NCBI GenBank assembly: GCA_937877075.1
Contig: CALEGD010000126.1
Span: 1-51,421, forward strand
Source of the DNA: an uncultured Acholeplasmatales bacterium
Lineage (GTDB): Bacteria > Bacillota_I > Bacilli_A > ML615J-28 > CAG-698
Length of the DNA: 51,421 nt
Reading direction: 5' to 3'
Positions 41,649 through 50,115 of the stretch are shown here, piece after piece (the stretch's first letter is position 1; each line of letters opens with the position of its first letter). The position numbers and the translations under genes were made by a program. The notes under the pieces were generated by a model. That model saw only the letters and a program-made list of their open reading frames with translations, did no database searches and had not been told where the DNA came from.

Positions 41649-43169
41649 TTATTCATTTGAAGGATTTGTTAGATGGTTTTTAATGCCGTCGATTTCTATT
41701 TTATAAAGATCGCGACGTGAGGGACCGTCGAGAAGCTTACCGGTATAATCGAATCTCGAGCCATGACAATTACAATCATAGGTTTTCTCCAATTGATTAA
41801 ATCTAAGTCCGCAACGCATATGCGGACAAGTTACATCAACCAAGTAAAGTTTATTTTCTTTATCTTTGTATATACCGACCCTTTTGTTTCCTACCTTTAC
41901 CACCTTTCCGCTGTCAGGCGGAAGTTTAAGGAGGCTTTGTCTTGGTACACATCGGGTTTTTAAGAGGGTTTTGATCATGCCAAGATTATAGGTGAAGAGC
42001 TTTTTGGTCAGCTTCACCCTTTCCGGACGAAAAAACTGTGCAAATTCTGAAAAATTGGTAGTCATTAAATCTTTGATGAGTAGTGCAGCCGCAACCGAGG
42101 TTGTCATTCCCCATTTATTATAGGAGGCCATAATATGGATGGTCTTGGAAACTCTACCGATTAAGGGAACATAATCGGTTGTGGAATAATCTTGAGTACA
42201 CCAGGCATATGGGAAATCTTTAATTCCGAAGTTTTTTCTTCCATAATCCTTGAGAAGTTCTATTTGTTCAAGATTAGGTTTAAAAGCTTTTGCATCATGG
42301 GAAGCGCCGCTGATATTAAGCAATCTTCCTTCCTCACCTTTAATAAAGCGTAGGGCGATTGCCGGATTACTGATGGTGTTGATATAATTGGCATCCTCGA
42401 TTTCAATATCCGTCGGTCCGCTGAGGATCGAGTAGGATATTTGAGGAATCATTTTCATAAAATAAAAATTGAAGCCTTTGTATATCGGATAATGTGAGGC
42501 GATTATTGCTCTTTTGGCTTTGATTCTCTTTCTTTCACTGCTAATTGCCACGGCACCGTTTTTTTCAAAAATATCAATTATTCTTGTATTCTCATAGATC
42601 TTTACATTATTTTCAAGAAGTTTATCGGTAATACCTTTTAGGTATTTTGCCGGATTGAAATTTGCTTGATTAGTTATTTTTAAGGCCTTGTATGGAGAAA
42701 TACGGCTATCTATCTTCACAATTTCTCCATGAATTCCAATTTCCATATAAGCTTTTGCTTCCGCTTCTACATTCTCTTCTTCCGATTCTTTGAAAGCAAA
42801 AAGATAATTATTGACTTTTTGAAAATCACAGTCGATGTTTTCCTTCTTAACAATTTCTTCGATTCTTTTCAAACCACGTTTATTAAATTCATAATATTTT
42901 CTAGCTCCGTCATGTCCGAACTTTTTAATCAAATCATCATAAATATAACCATGTTGATAGGTGATTTTGGCAGTTGTAGAGGCAGTTGAACCTTGGTAGA
43001 TTTTGTTTTCCTCAACAATTACAATATTATTTGAAAAAGAAAGTGCTTCATAAGCGGCAGAGAGTCCGGATATACCGGCACCGATGATTAATAAGTCACA
43101 TTCTATGTCTTTATTTAATTTATCAAAGCTGATGGGATAAGTATCTTCCCAATATGAATTGCGATTAAT
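41649..43169 (-). CDS. FAD-dependent oxidoreductase with C-terminal Rieske domain (YhfW-like), AUU start
   Basis: 506 residues if started at ATT (43169-43167). The frame upstream of the first conventional codon (TTG 42932) encodes exactly the missing N-terminus: CDLLIIGAGISGLSAAYEAL (FAD Rossmann GxGxxG) and GSTASTTAKITYQHGYIYDD, both typical of YhfW. GGAGGA lies 6 nt before the ATT, ideal spacing, and an in-frame TAG is 33 nt further up; no ATG, GTG or TTG occurs between. The C-terminus is a Rieske [2Fe-2S] domain with CPHMRCGLRF and CNCHGSRFD ligands. It is probably a cytosolic oxidoreductase of unknown substrate. It diverges from tldD. Confidence 0.85.
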   Translation of the reverse strand: MNRNSYWEDTYPISFDKLNKDIECDLLIIGAGISGLSAAYEALSFSNNIVIVEENKIYQGSTASTTAKITYQHGYIYDDLIKKFGHDGARKYYEFNKRGLKRIEEIVKKENIDCDFQKVNNYLFAFKESEEENVEAEAKAYMEIGIHGEIVKIDSRISPYKALKITNQANFNPAKYLKGITDKLLENNVKIYENTRIIDIFEKNGAVAISSERKRIKAKRAIIASHYPIYKGFNFYFMKMIPQISYSILSGPTDIEIEDANYINTISNPAIALRFIKGEEGRLLNISGASHDAKAFKPNLEQIELLKDYGRKNFGIKDFPYAWCTQDYSTTDYVPLIGRVSKTIHIMASYNKWGMTTSVAAALLIKDLMTTNFSEFAQFFRPERVKLTKKLFTYNLGMIKTLLKTRCVPRQSLLKLPPDSGKVVKVGNKRVGIYKDKENKLYLVDVTCPHMRCGLRFNQLEKTYDCNCHGSRFDYTGKLLDGPSRRDLYKIEIDGIKNHLTNPSNE

Positions 43170-43322
43170 AAAGATTCCTCCTTTTTTAATTATTATGTGA
43201 TAATTTTCTTTTTCCTATAACCAAATTTAAGTTTCGATATCGGAAGTCTATTAATTTTAACGGAATTATAAAGAAAACGATTAATATATTAAGAGAATAG
43301 GAAGTTAAAATGTGAATTTTGC

Positions 43323-43351
43323 TTGTAAATAAAATGAATCTTTAGTATAAT
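43323..43351 (+). promoter_or_regulatory. promoter of tldD-tldE
   Basis: TTGTAA (43323-43328), 17-nt spacer, TATAAT (43346-43351), 23 nt before the start codon. Confidence 0.65.
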
Positions 43352-43374
43352 TATAAAACAAAGGAAGTGAGAAT

Positions 43375-44757
43375 ATGATTGATAAACTTGTTTGTCAGGA
43401 AGTTTTAGAAGCCGCTTTAAAAACCGGCGGCGATTTCGCTGAGTTATTTGCGGAGTCTACTTATAGCAATAATTATGAAATGACAAGCGGAATGGTAACG
43501 AAAGTAACTAGCAACCATACTTATGGAGTTTCAATTAGAATATTAAAAGGATTTTATGAAGTAAACGGTTATACCAATGATTTTAGTCGGGAAAGCTTAT
43601 TGGCGCTTTCGAAAAAACTCGCCGGAAGTTTCACCGAAGAGGCACAGATTTCCGAAGTATTACTTACCGAGTCGGAAGTTGAAGATAATAATCCGATTGA
43701 AAGATCTCCCAAAGACGTAACAAATTCGGAAAAAATCTACTATATGACGAGAATAGATGATGCCTTAAAGGGTTATTCATCGGAAATAACTCAGATTATC
43801 AGCGCTGTCATGGATGAAGACCAAGAGGTAATTATTGCCAATAGCAAAGGTCGTTATCTAAAAGACAGACGTTGCCATAGTTTTTTAAGAGTCTCGGTTG
43901 TTGCTGGTGACGGAAAATCAACTCAAACTGCGGGAAGAAGAATTGGTGGTCATGCCGGTTATGAATGTATCGATAAACATGATCTTGAAACCCTGGCCCG
44001 TGAAACGGCCGATGCCGCAATCATCATGCTTCATGCCGATGAAATGGTCGGCGGTAAAATGACAGTAGTTGTTCATAATGGTTTTGGAGGCGTCCTCCTT
44101 CATGAAGCTTGTGTCCATTCACTAGAAGCTACCAGCGTTGCAAAGGGATCATCAGTCTTCTGCAATAAACTTGGTGAAAAGATTGCCGCCGATATCGTTA
44201 CTGCAATTGACGATGGAACAATTACTAATGCTTGGGGAAGCTTAAATGTTGATGATGAAGGTGAACCAACAAAACGCAATGTTTTAATTGAAAACGGAAT
44301 TTTAAAGAGTTATTTAGTTGATTACCGGAACAGCTTAAAAATGAATCATCCGGTAACCGGAAGTTCCCGTCGTCAAAGTTATAAATACTCTCCGACTTCA
44401 AGAATGACGAATACATTCTTTGCTCCGGGAAAAGATAAATTCGAGGACATTATTGCCAATACGAAATTTGGTTTATTTGCAAAGGTCATGGGCGGAGGAA
44501 GCGTTAATCCTAGTACCGGTGAGTTTAATTTTGCTGTCAATGAAGGTTATATGATTGAAGACGGTAAAATTACCAAACCTGTTCGCGGTGCAACCTTAGT
44601 CGGCAGCGGTGCTGAAGTTTTGAAAAACATCGATATGATTGCCGATAACCTTGCTTTCGAACATGGAATGTGTGGTTCCGCTAGCGGTTCGATTCCGACC
44701 GATGTCGGTCAACCAACAATACGGGTTCAAAATATGACAGTTGGAGGAAGAGGTTAA
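43375..44757 (+). CDS. tldD: TldD-family metalloprotease subunit
   Basis: 460 residues. The zinc site is HEACVH in GGVLLHEACVHSLEA, matching the HExxxH of TldD (usually HEAVGHGLE). N-terminal FAELFAESTYSNNYEM and C-terminal MYRNSL-equivalent DYRNSLKMNHPVTGSSRRQSY fit the PmbA/TldD family. TldD forms a heterodimer with TldE and degrades unfolded peptides or trims RiPP precursors and antitoxins. AAGGAAGTGAG precedes ATG. tldE starts 1 nt after its stop. Confidence 0.92.
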   Translation: MIDKLVCQEVLEAALKTGGDFAELFAESTYSNNYEMTSGMVTKVTSNHTYGVSIRILKGFYEVNGYTNDFSRESLLALSKKLAGSFTEEAQISEVLLTESEVEDNNPIERSPKDVTNSEKIYYMTRIDDALKGYSSEITQIISAVMDEDQEVIIANSKGRYLKDRRCHSFLRVSVVAGDGKSTQTAGRRIGGHAGYECIDKHDLETLARETADAAIIMLHADEMVGGKMTVVVHNGFGGVLLHEACVHSLEATSVAKGSSVFCNKLGEKIAADIVTAIDDGTITNAWGSLNVDDEGEPTKRNVLIENGILKSYLVDYRNSLKMNHPVTGSSRRQSYKYSPTSRMTNTFFAPGKDKFEDIIANTKFGLFAKVMGGGSVNPSTGEFNFAVNEGYMIEDGKITKPVRGATLVGSGAEVLKNIDMIADNLAFEHGMCGSASGSIPTDVGQPTIRVQNMTVGGRG

Positions 44758-44758
44758 T

Positions 44759-46081
44759 ATGGATTATAACAAATTAATTGAAATGGCCAAAGATTGGGGA
44801 TTTAGCGATATTGAAGTTTTTGTAAATTCCTCAACCGCAACCAATATTTCAGTCTTCAACGGTGAAATTGATAAAAACCATTCTCATGATTCGGTTTCGA
44901 TTTCTATTCGTGCTATTTATAACGGTAAAATGGCTTATCTTTCTACATCCAACCAAAATGAAGATTTAACTCAAATTCTTGATACTTTAAAGGAAAATGC
45001 TTTAAGCCTGACGACGAATGAAGAATTTGAAATTTTTGAAGGAAGTAAAGAATATCCGCGTTATGAATCTGTCGATGGCGGTTTTTCCAAAATCAGCCTT
45101 GCGGATAAGGTTTCCTTACTACTTGATTTAGAAAAGGAAGTTAAGGCTTATGATGAGAGAATTATTCTTGTACCTTATTGTGGTTATCAAGAAATAATTG
45201 AAACAAAGCAAATTATAAATTCCAAGGGTTTGAATTTAGATAGAAGCAAAGAGTTTGCTTATGTTGTTGCCCAAGCGGTCGCAAAAGAGAACGAACAAAC
45301 TCAATCTGCTTTTGAAGTTGAACTTAGACTAAATTACACGGATTTAGATCCGATCCTTATTGCTCGGAGGGTTGCGAAGAAAGCCATTAAAAAGCTTAAT
45401 GCCGATGCTCTGCCATCCAAAGTATATCCGGTCGTGATTGAAAATGAAGCGATGACTGATCTCTTTGAAGTCTTTACCTCATTCTTTTCCGGAGAAGCTG
45501 CTGTTAAGAAATTAACTCCGCTGCTTGGAAAAGAAGGCGAAATGGTTTTTAGCGAAAAAATTTCTGTAATTGATGAGCCGGTTTATCCTGAGTCCGTTCA
45601 TAACGAACCTTTTGATGATGAAGGGGTTGCCTGTTATCATAAGGATGTTGTAAAAGAGGGAGTCTTTAAGACTTTTATGCATAATTTAAAAACCGCAAGA
45701 TACTTTAAGACAAATTCTACTGGTAACGGCTTCCGTGCCGGTGGGTCTGTCGGTGTCAGAGGTGTAAACCTTTATCTTAAACCAGGAAATTTAACTGTCA
45801 ATGAATTGATAAAAGATATCGATGAGGGTATCCTAATTACGGATCTTGCCGGATTACATGCCGGAGCTAATCCGATTACCGGTGATTTCAGTGCTCAATC
45901 TTCAGGTTTTTTGATTAAGGACGGAAAGATCGATCGTCCGGTAACTTTAATTGTTGTTTCCGGTAATTTTATTCAGGCAATGAATCAAATTGAAGAAATC
46001 GGAAATGATTTAAAGATTGGTCCGAATGGTATCGGAGCTCCGTCAATCAGATTTAAAGGTCTGCCAATTTCCGGAAAATAA
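44759..46081 (+). CDS. tldE: TldE/PmbA-family protease subunit
   Basis: 440 residues, same fold as TldD but without an HExxxH, as expected for the TldE partner that forms part of the substrate tunnel. Landmarks are WGFSDIEVFVNSSTATNISV near the start and TDLAGLHAGANPITGDFSAQSSGFLI near the end. ATG 44759 is supported by GGAGGAAGAGG just upstream at the end of tldD. No RiPP precursor or cyclase is nearby, so a housekeeping peptidase role is more likely. An 11-bp terminator follows. Confidence 0.92.
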   Translation: MDYNKLIEMAKDWGFSDIEVFVNSSTATNISVFNGEIDKNHSHDSVSISIRAIYNGKMAYLSTSNQNEDLTQILDTLKENALSLTTNEEFEIFEGSKEYPRYESVDGGFSKISLADKVSLLLDLEKEVKAYDERIILVPYCGYQEIIETKQIINSKGLNLDRSKEFAYVVAQAVAKENEQTQSAFEVELRLNYTDLDPILIARRVAKKAIKKLNADALPSKVYPVVIENEAMTDLFEVFTSFFSGEAAVKKLTPLLGKEGEMVFSEKISVIDEPVYPESVHNEPFDDEGVACYHKDVVKEGVFKTFMHNLKTARYFKTNSTGNGFRAGGSVGVRGVNLYLKPGNLTVNELIKDIDEGILITDLAGLHAGANPITGDFSAQSSGFLIKDGKIDRPVTLIVVSGNFIQAMNQIEEIGNDLKIGPNGIGAPSIRFKGLPISGK

Positions 46082-46083
46082 AC

Positions 46084-46110
46084 AAGTATCTCTCTTTGAG
46101 AGATACTTTT
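46084..46110 (+). terminator. terminator after tldE
   Basis: AAGTATCTCTC-TTT-GAGAGATACTT: perfect 11-bp stem, 3-nt loop, then TT. Confidence 0.8.
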
Positions 46111-46177
46111 CAGGAAAATTCTAATGGAAGTCCCAGCAGAAGTATGATAATTTAAAGTAATATTATGAGGTGAAAAA

Positions 46178-47323
46178 TTGAAAAAGTTCTTTACATCGGA
46201 ATCGGTAACCGAAGGGCATCCTGATAAAGTGTGCGATCAAATCGCCGATGCAATTCTGGATGCAATTTTAAAAGATGATCCCAATGCACGTGTCGCTTGT
46301 GAAGTCATGGCTACGACCGGACTGGTTTTTGTAATGGGAGAAATAACCACTACAACCTATATTGATATTCAAAAAATTGTTCGCGATACCGTTCAAGAAA
46401 TCGGTTATAATCGTGGGAAGATTGGTTTTGATGCGGAAAACTTAGCGGTTCTTGTCTCTCTTGATGAACAATCACCGGATATTGCCATGGGTGTAGGTGA
46501 TGGTGAAGGTGCCGGCGACCAGGGATTGATGTTTGGATTTGCCTGTAACGAAACCCCCGAATTAATGCCGATGCCGATAAGTTTTTCCCATAAATTAGTC
46601 CGTCGACTAGCTTTGGTCAGAAAACAGGGTTTAGTGGATTTCCTCAGACCGGATGGTAAAAGTCAAATTACCGTCGAATATGAAGACGACAAACCAAAAC
46701 GCATCGACAGTGTAGTAATCTCTACCCAACATAATGAATCTGTCTTAAAAGAAGAACTTCATCAATTTATTCGTGAAGAGGTTATATTTAAGGCGTTACC
46801 GGCTGAACTTCTTGATGAAGAAACGAAAATTTTTATTAATCCCACCGGAAGATTCGTCCTCGGCGGCCCTAAGGGGGACTCCGGATTAACCGGAAGGAAG
46901 ATTATTGTTGACACATATGGTGGTTATGCCCGTCATGGCGGCGGAGCCTTTAGCGGTAAGGATCCTTCAAAGGTTGACCGTTCCGCTTCCTATATGGCCA
47001 GATATATCGCCAAGAATCTGGTAGCGGCCGGAGTTAGTGAAAAACTTGAAGTCGGACTAAGTTATGTTATCGGCATAAGCGAACCGACTTCAATTATGAT
47101 CAATACTTATAATACATCTCGTTTTTCTGAAGCAGAGATAATTCAAGGAATAAAGGAAATCTTTCCGCTTACTCCAAAAGATATTAACGAATATCTTGGT
47201 CTTCGTCGTCCAATTTATAAGCAAGTGGCATCTTATGGTCACTTTGGACGGTCTGATCTTGATCTTCCTTGGGAAAAACTTGATAAGAAAGAAGAAATTA
47301 AAAAGCATTTCAGATTGGCCTGA
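46178..47323 (+). CDS. metK: S-adenosylmethionine synthase
   Basis: 381 residues. FTSESVTEGHPDKVCDQIAD, GEGAGDQGLMFG, and GGAFSGKDPSKVDRSASY are the MetK signatures. It makes SAM from methionine and ATP. The start is TTG 46178, 7 nt after GAGGTGA, the only start in register with the family. The 96-nt upstream gap contains only the tldE terminator, with no SAM riboswitch. The end of the gene forms part of a terminator stem. Confidence 0.97.
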   Translation: MKKFFTSESVTEGHPDKVCDQIADAILDAILKDDPNARVACEVMATTGLVFVMGEITTTTYIDIQKIVRDTVQEIGYNRGKIGFDAENLAVLVSLDEQSPDIAMGVGDGEGAGDQGLMFGFACNETPELMPMPISFSHKLVRRLALVRKQGLVDFLRPDGKSQITVEYEDDKPKRIDSVVISTQHNESVLKEELHQFIREEVIFKALPAELLDEETKIFINPTGRFVLGGPKGDSGLTGRKIIVDTYGGYARHGGGAFSGKDPSKVDRSASYMARYIAKNLVAAGVSEKLEVGLSYVIGISEPTSIMINTYNTSRFSEAEIIQGIKEIFPLTPKDINEYLGLRRPIYKQVASYGHFGRSDLDLPWEKLDKKEEIKKHFRLA

Positions 47324-47337
47324 AATGCTTCTTTTTA
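47303..47337 (+). terminator. terminator overlapping the end of metK
   Basis: AAGCATTTCAG (47303-47313) and CTGAAATGCTT (47320-47330), perfect 11-bp stem holding the TGA stop in the 3' arm, then CTTTTTA. Confidence 0.8.
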
Positions 47338-47350
47338 ATTACTAGCAAAA

Positions 47351-47621
47351 TCCTTTTTATAAAACTGTCCAATGAATTGTTATTAAAGTTGATTAAATTA
47401 AAGTAATTATTCAACCTCTGACTAGATGCTTATCTACTTATTTTTAGTATAATATATCTAAGGATGGAGGTTTATATAAAACTGCAAATGGAAATATTAT
47501 CAACGCGATGTAAATGGAGCCCTAAACATATTAAAAAAAAGCAAGCTGGATAAGACATTAGTTTTGTCTTTACAGTCTAGTGGCGTGAACACGCCAATAA
47601 GATTAAAGGTAGTCTAAAACT
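47351..47621 (+). mobile_element. miniature IS200/IS605-type remnant, copy 2
   Basis: It is the second copy of the element at 12306-12552, in the same orientation. A 54-nt block (47546-47599) is identical to 12477-12530, and other blocks of 21-25 nt are identical too. The right half encodes an unbroken TnpB tail (47480-47617). This copy keeps 18 nt (47447-47464) absent from copy 1, with TATAAT (47448-47453), followed by AAGGATGGAGG: likely the promoter and ribosome binding site of the lost transposase or tnpB. Hairpins are conserved, including TGGCGT-GAAC-ACGCCA. The right end coincides with the stop codon of the convergent radical SAM gene. It fills the 296-nt gap after metK. Confidence 0.74.
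47480..47617 (+). pseudogene. tnpB 3' remnant, in frame to its stop
   Basis: After an in-frame TAA (47477-47479) the frame reads NCKWKYYQ-RDVNGALNILKK, then SKLDKTLVLSLQSSGVNTPI and RLKVV before TAA. NC...RDVNGALNIL corresponds to the end of the TnpB zinc ribbon and the last RuvC Asp; GVNTPIRLK is the family tail. About 45 codons of some 370-400 remain and there is no start codon with a ribosome binding site at proper spacing. Confidence 0.72.
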
Positions 47622-48594
47622 ACTTTTGTTTTATAAGAGTTAAATTTATATCCCTTTGTTCTTTGTCTGTGTATTTGCATCCTTGATAAAAGGATAAAGC
47701 CTTCATTCTTTTGTCGATTTCGTTCATTATGACCAGTTTCTTTAGACTCCATAGCGGTGCAATCAAATCATCTCTGGGTGCATCGCCATTAATTCGGTGA
47801 ATGATAATATCCTCTCTTAAAAAAGCAAGTTGTTCCGTAACAATATCTACATATTCTTCAAGTGAAAGAATCGGAAATGGTTCCTTTTGATATATTTTTC
47901 CGAGAATAGTATTTTTTGAGATAAAAAGAGAATGAATTTTAAGACCCTTTATAGGTAATTTGTTTAGGAAACCAATTGTATCAAGCATCATTTCTTTATC
48001 TTCTCCGGGAAGACCGTTGATAATATGAGCGATGACCTCAATTTTTCTTTCGGATAGAGAATAAACAGCTTTCTCAAAGGTTAATTCATCATAACCTAGA
48101 TTAAGGAAGCGCATAGTTTTGGAATGAATGGTTTGGAGACCAAGTTCAACCCAAACGGGAATCCTTTGATTTAATTCTTCAAGATATTCGAGAATCTCTT
48201 CGTTTAAGGCATCGCATCTGGTTGCAATGCTGATTGCAACAATTTTCGGGTCAAGTTTTATTGCTTTCTCAAAGAGGTCTTTAAGATAATCTAAGGGTGC
48301 ATAGGTATTTGTATTGGCTTGAAAGTAGATTATGTAAAGACCGTTCTGCCATTTTGATTCCATTATTGTTTTAATAGTCTCAAATTGTTTTTCTAGGGGT
48401 TCGAATCTATTGCCGGCAAAGTCTCCACTTCCTGTTTCGCTACAGAAAAGACAGCCTCTAGTGCTAATATTTCCGTCGCGGTTCGGACAGGTAAAATTAC
48501 CGTTTAAAGCAATTTTAAAAACTTTCTTTCCGTATTTTTCTTTCAGATAATAGTCGAGTGCATAATAACGATGTTGTTTATTCTTAAAGTCCAT
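47620..48594 (-). CDS. TIGR01212-family radical SAM protein (YtqA-like)
   Basis: 324 residues. The SAM-cluster region reads FTCPNRDGN then RGCLFC (C...CxxC of this family), followed by QANTNTYAPLDYLK, WVELGLQTIH and HIINGLPGEDKEMM. In Bacillus YtqA the substrate is unknown; the family is related to Elp3-like and oxygen-independent radical SAM enzymes. The start at 48594 is chosen for GGTGAT just upstream and because the family begins with NKQHRYYALDYYLKEKYG. Its TAG stop shares two bases with the right end of the IS605-type remnant, so the C-terminus may have been altered by insertion. Confidence 0.88.
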   Translation of the reverse strand: MDFKNKQHRYYALDYYLKEKYGKKVFKIALNGNFTCPNRDGNISTRGCLFCSETGSGDFAGNRFEPLEKQFETIKTIMESKWQNGLYIIYFQANTNTYAPLDYLKDLFEKAIKLDPKIVAISIATRCDALNEEILEYLEELNQRIPVWVELGLQTIHSKTMRFLNLGYDELTFEKAVYSLSERKIEVIAHIINGLPGEDKEMMLDTIGFLNKLPIKGLKIHSLFISKNTILGKIYQKEPFPILSLEEYVDIVTEQLAFLREDIIIHRINGDAPRDDLIAPLWSLKKLVIMNEIDKRMKALSFYQGCKYTDKEQRDINLTLIKQK

Positions 48595-48707
48595 AGTATC
48601 ACCTTTGTAATCGTAATTATTATAACATATTATAGAAAATCCATTTAAAAATCTTTTAAAGATATTAATTATCATATTCCGTCTTTGATGATGAATATAC
48701 TTTACTG

Positions 48708-49982
48708 GTGTTTGATGTGGTAGTTAATATAATTGTTATAATTTTTTTTATTTTGGCTTTTCTGACAACCATAAGATTTGGTTTCATCCAATTTAGGGCA
48801 TTAAGGGAAACAAAAAGAATACTTGTTGACGATAAGAACAAGTCTTCTTACAGTACCTTTTTGGTTTCACTTGCTGCACATATCGGCACCGGTAATATTG
48901 TCGGTATTTCAACGGCTTTGATTTACGGAGGCCCCGGTTCACTTTTTTGGATGTGGGTCTTTACCGTTTTTTCTTCAATTTTTTCCTTAATTGAAAATAC
49001 CTTAGCACAAGTGTATAAAGTTAAAATCAACGGTGAAAATCGTGGCGGAGCAAGTTTTTATATCCGTTATGGTTTCAATAATCGTTTTCTTTCCGCTTTA
49101 TTTTCTATTTTCTTTTTGTTGACTAATACAATATTTTTTCAACCTTTACAAATTAATACCGTGAGTGAATCTTTAAACATCGTTTTTGGACTGGAAAAAG
49201 TAATAATTCTGGCCCTACTCTTTCTTTTTACTTATTTTGTGATTTTTAAGGGAACAAAGAGAATTGTCCGTTTCTGTGAACATATAGTACCGATTATGAG
49301 CATCGGTTATATTATAGTTGCAGTTACGATAATTTTGGTGAATATCAAGTTTTTCCCTTCTGTTCTTGGCTTGATTATGAAAGAAGCCTTTAGTTCCAAA
49401 GCCCTTGCTTCGGGATCTGCAGCTTCCTGTTTAATAATCGGTTTTAAACGCTCCCTTTTTTCCAATGAAACCGGACTCGGAACCGCACCTTCTATTTCCG
49501 CAATGGCAGATATTAAGAAACCTTTAGCTCAGGGTTTTGTACAAGTGATTGGGGCTTTTACAGATACGATAATTATATGTAGTCTGACCGGATTTGTGAT
49601 TCTAATCTATCAATTTGATCTTAATTCCTATAAAGGAGTCGACTTAATCCTCTATATTTTTGAAAGAATTCTTGGTGGCTTTGGAATCTATCTGGCATTG
49701 TTTTTTATGCTTTCTTTTGCAATTGCGACTGTTGTCAGTCAATTTTATCTTGGGGAAAGCAATTTACTCTTTATGATATCTAAAAATAAAAGAAAAAAGT
49801 TTTATATTTTAATCTATAAGGCTTTTTTCCTATTAGGCATTATGATCGGAGTTAACTTTTCCACAAAAGCATTATTTGGTTTTGTTGACCAAGGAATGAT
49901 TTTGCTTGGTTGTGTTAATTTATATGCCTTATATCGTTTACGCAATGATTTTAAAAGAGAAATAAAAAATTACTATAATTAG
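48708..49982 (+). CDS. sodium:alanine/glycine symporter family (AGCS) transporter
   Basis: 424 residues with about ten membrane helices. LAAHIGTGNIVGISTALIYGGPGSLFWMW and FKRSLFSNETGLGTAPSISAMA are the two AGCS hallmarks (AlsT/GlnT/AgcS). It imports alanine, glycine or glutamine with sodium. The start is uncertain: GTG 48708 is the first start codon after an in-frame TAA at 48666 and has no clear ribosome binding site. The family length (about 450-480) suggests only a few N-terminal residues could be missing. Confidence 0.88.
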   Translation: MFDVVVNIIVIIFFILAFLTTIRFGFIQFRALRETKRILVDDKNKSSYSTFLVSLAAHIGTGNIVGISTALIYGGPGSLFWMWVFTVFSSIFSLIENTLAQVYKVKINGENRGGASFYIRYGFNNRFLSALFSIFFLLTNTIFFQPLQINTVSESLNIVFGLEKVIILALLFLFTYFVIFKGTKRIVRFCEHIVPIMSIGYIIVAVTIILVNIKFFPSVLGLIMKEAFSSKALASGSAASCLIIGFKRSLFSNETGLGTAPSISAMADIKKPLAQGFVQVIGAFTDTIIICSLTGFVILIYQFDLNSYKGVDLILYIFERILGGFGIYLALFFMLSFAIATVVSQFYLGESNLLFMISKNKRKKFYILIYKAFFLLGIMIGVNFSTKALFGFVDQGMILLGCVNLYALYRLRNDFKREIKNYYN

Positions 49983-49996
49983 GAAATAGTGGTCTA

Positions 49997-50025
49997 TTGA
50001 CAAAAACTTATGCATAGTTTATAAT
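49997..50025 (+). promoter_or_regulatory. perfect consensus promoter P1
   Basis: TTGACA (49997-50002), 17-nt spacer, TATAAT (50020-50025). It is one of two near-identical promoters 84 nt apart, each in the context CTATTGACA...ATAATAGA. Confidence 0.9.
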
Positions 50026-50080
50026 AGAATCAGTAGAAAACAATAGTTCATTTCCTTATTTTAGAGGAAAAATCTGACTA

Positions 50081-50109
50081 TTGACATTAAAACTAGAATA
50101 TTTTATAAT
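50081..50109 (+). promoter_or_regulatory. perfect consensus promoter P2
   Basis: TTGACA (50081-50086), 17-nt spacer, TATAAT (50104-50109). The expected first base is A50116, one base before a stem that closes at 50288. Confidence 0.92.
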
Positions 50110-50115
50110 AGATTT

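Noticed and set aside
46082..46177. SAM riboswitch upstream of metK.
   Set aside because: The gap is 96 nt and mostly a terminator; no SAM-I, SAM-II or S-box elements are present.
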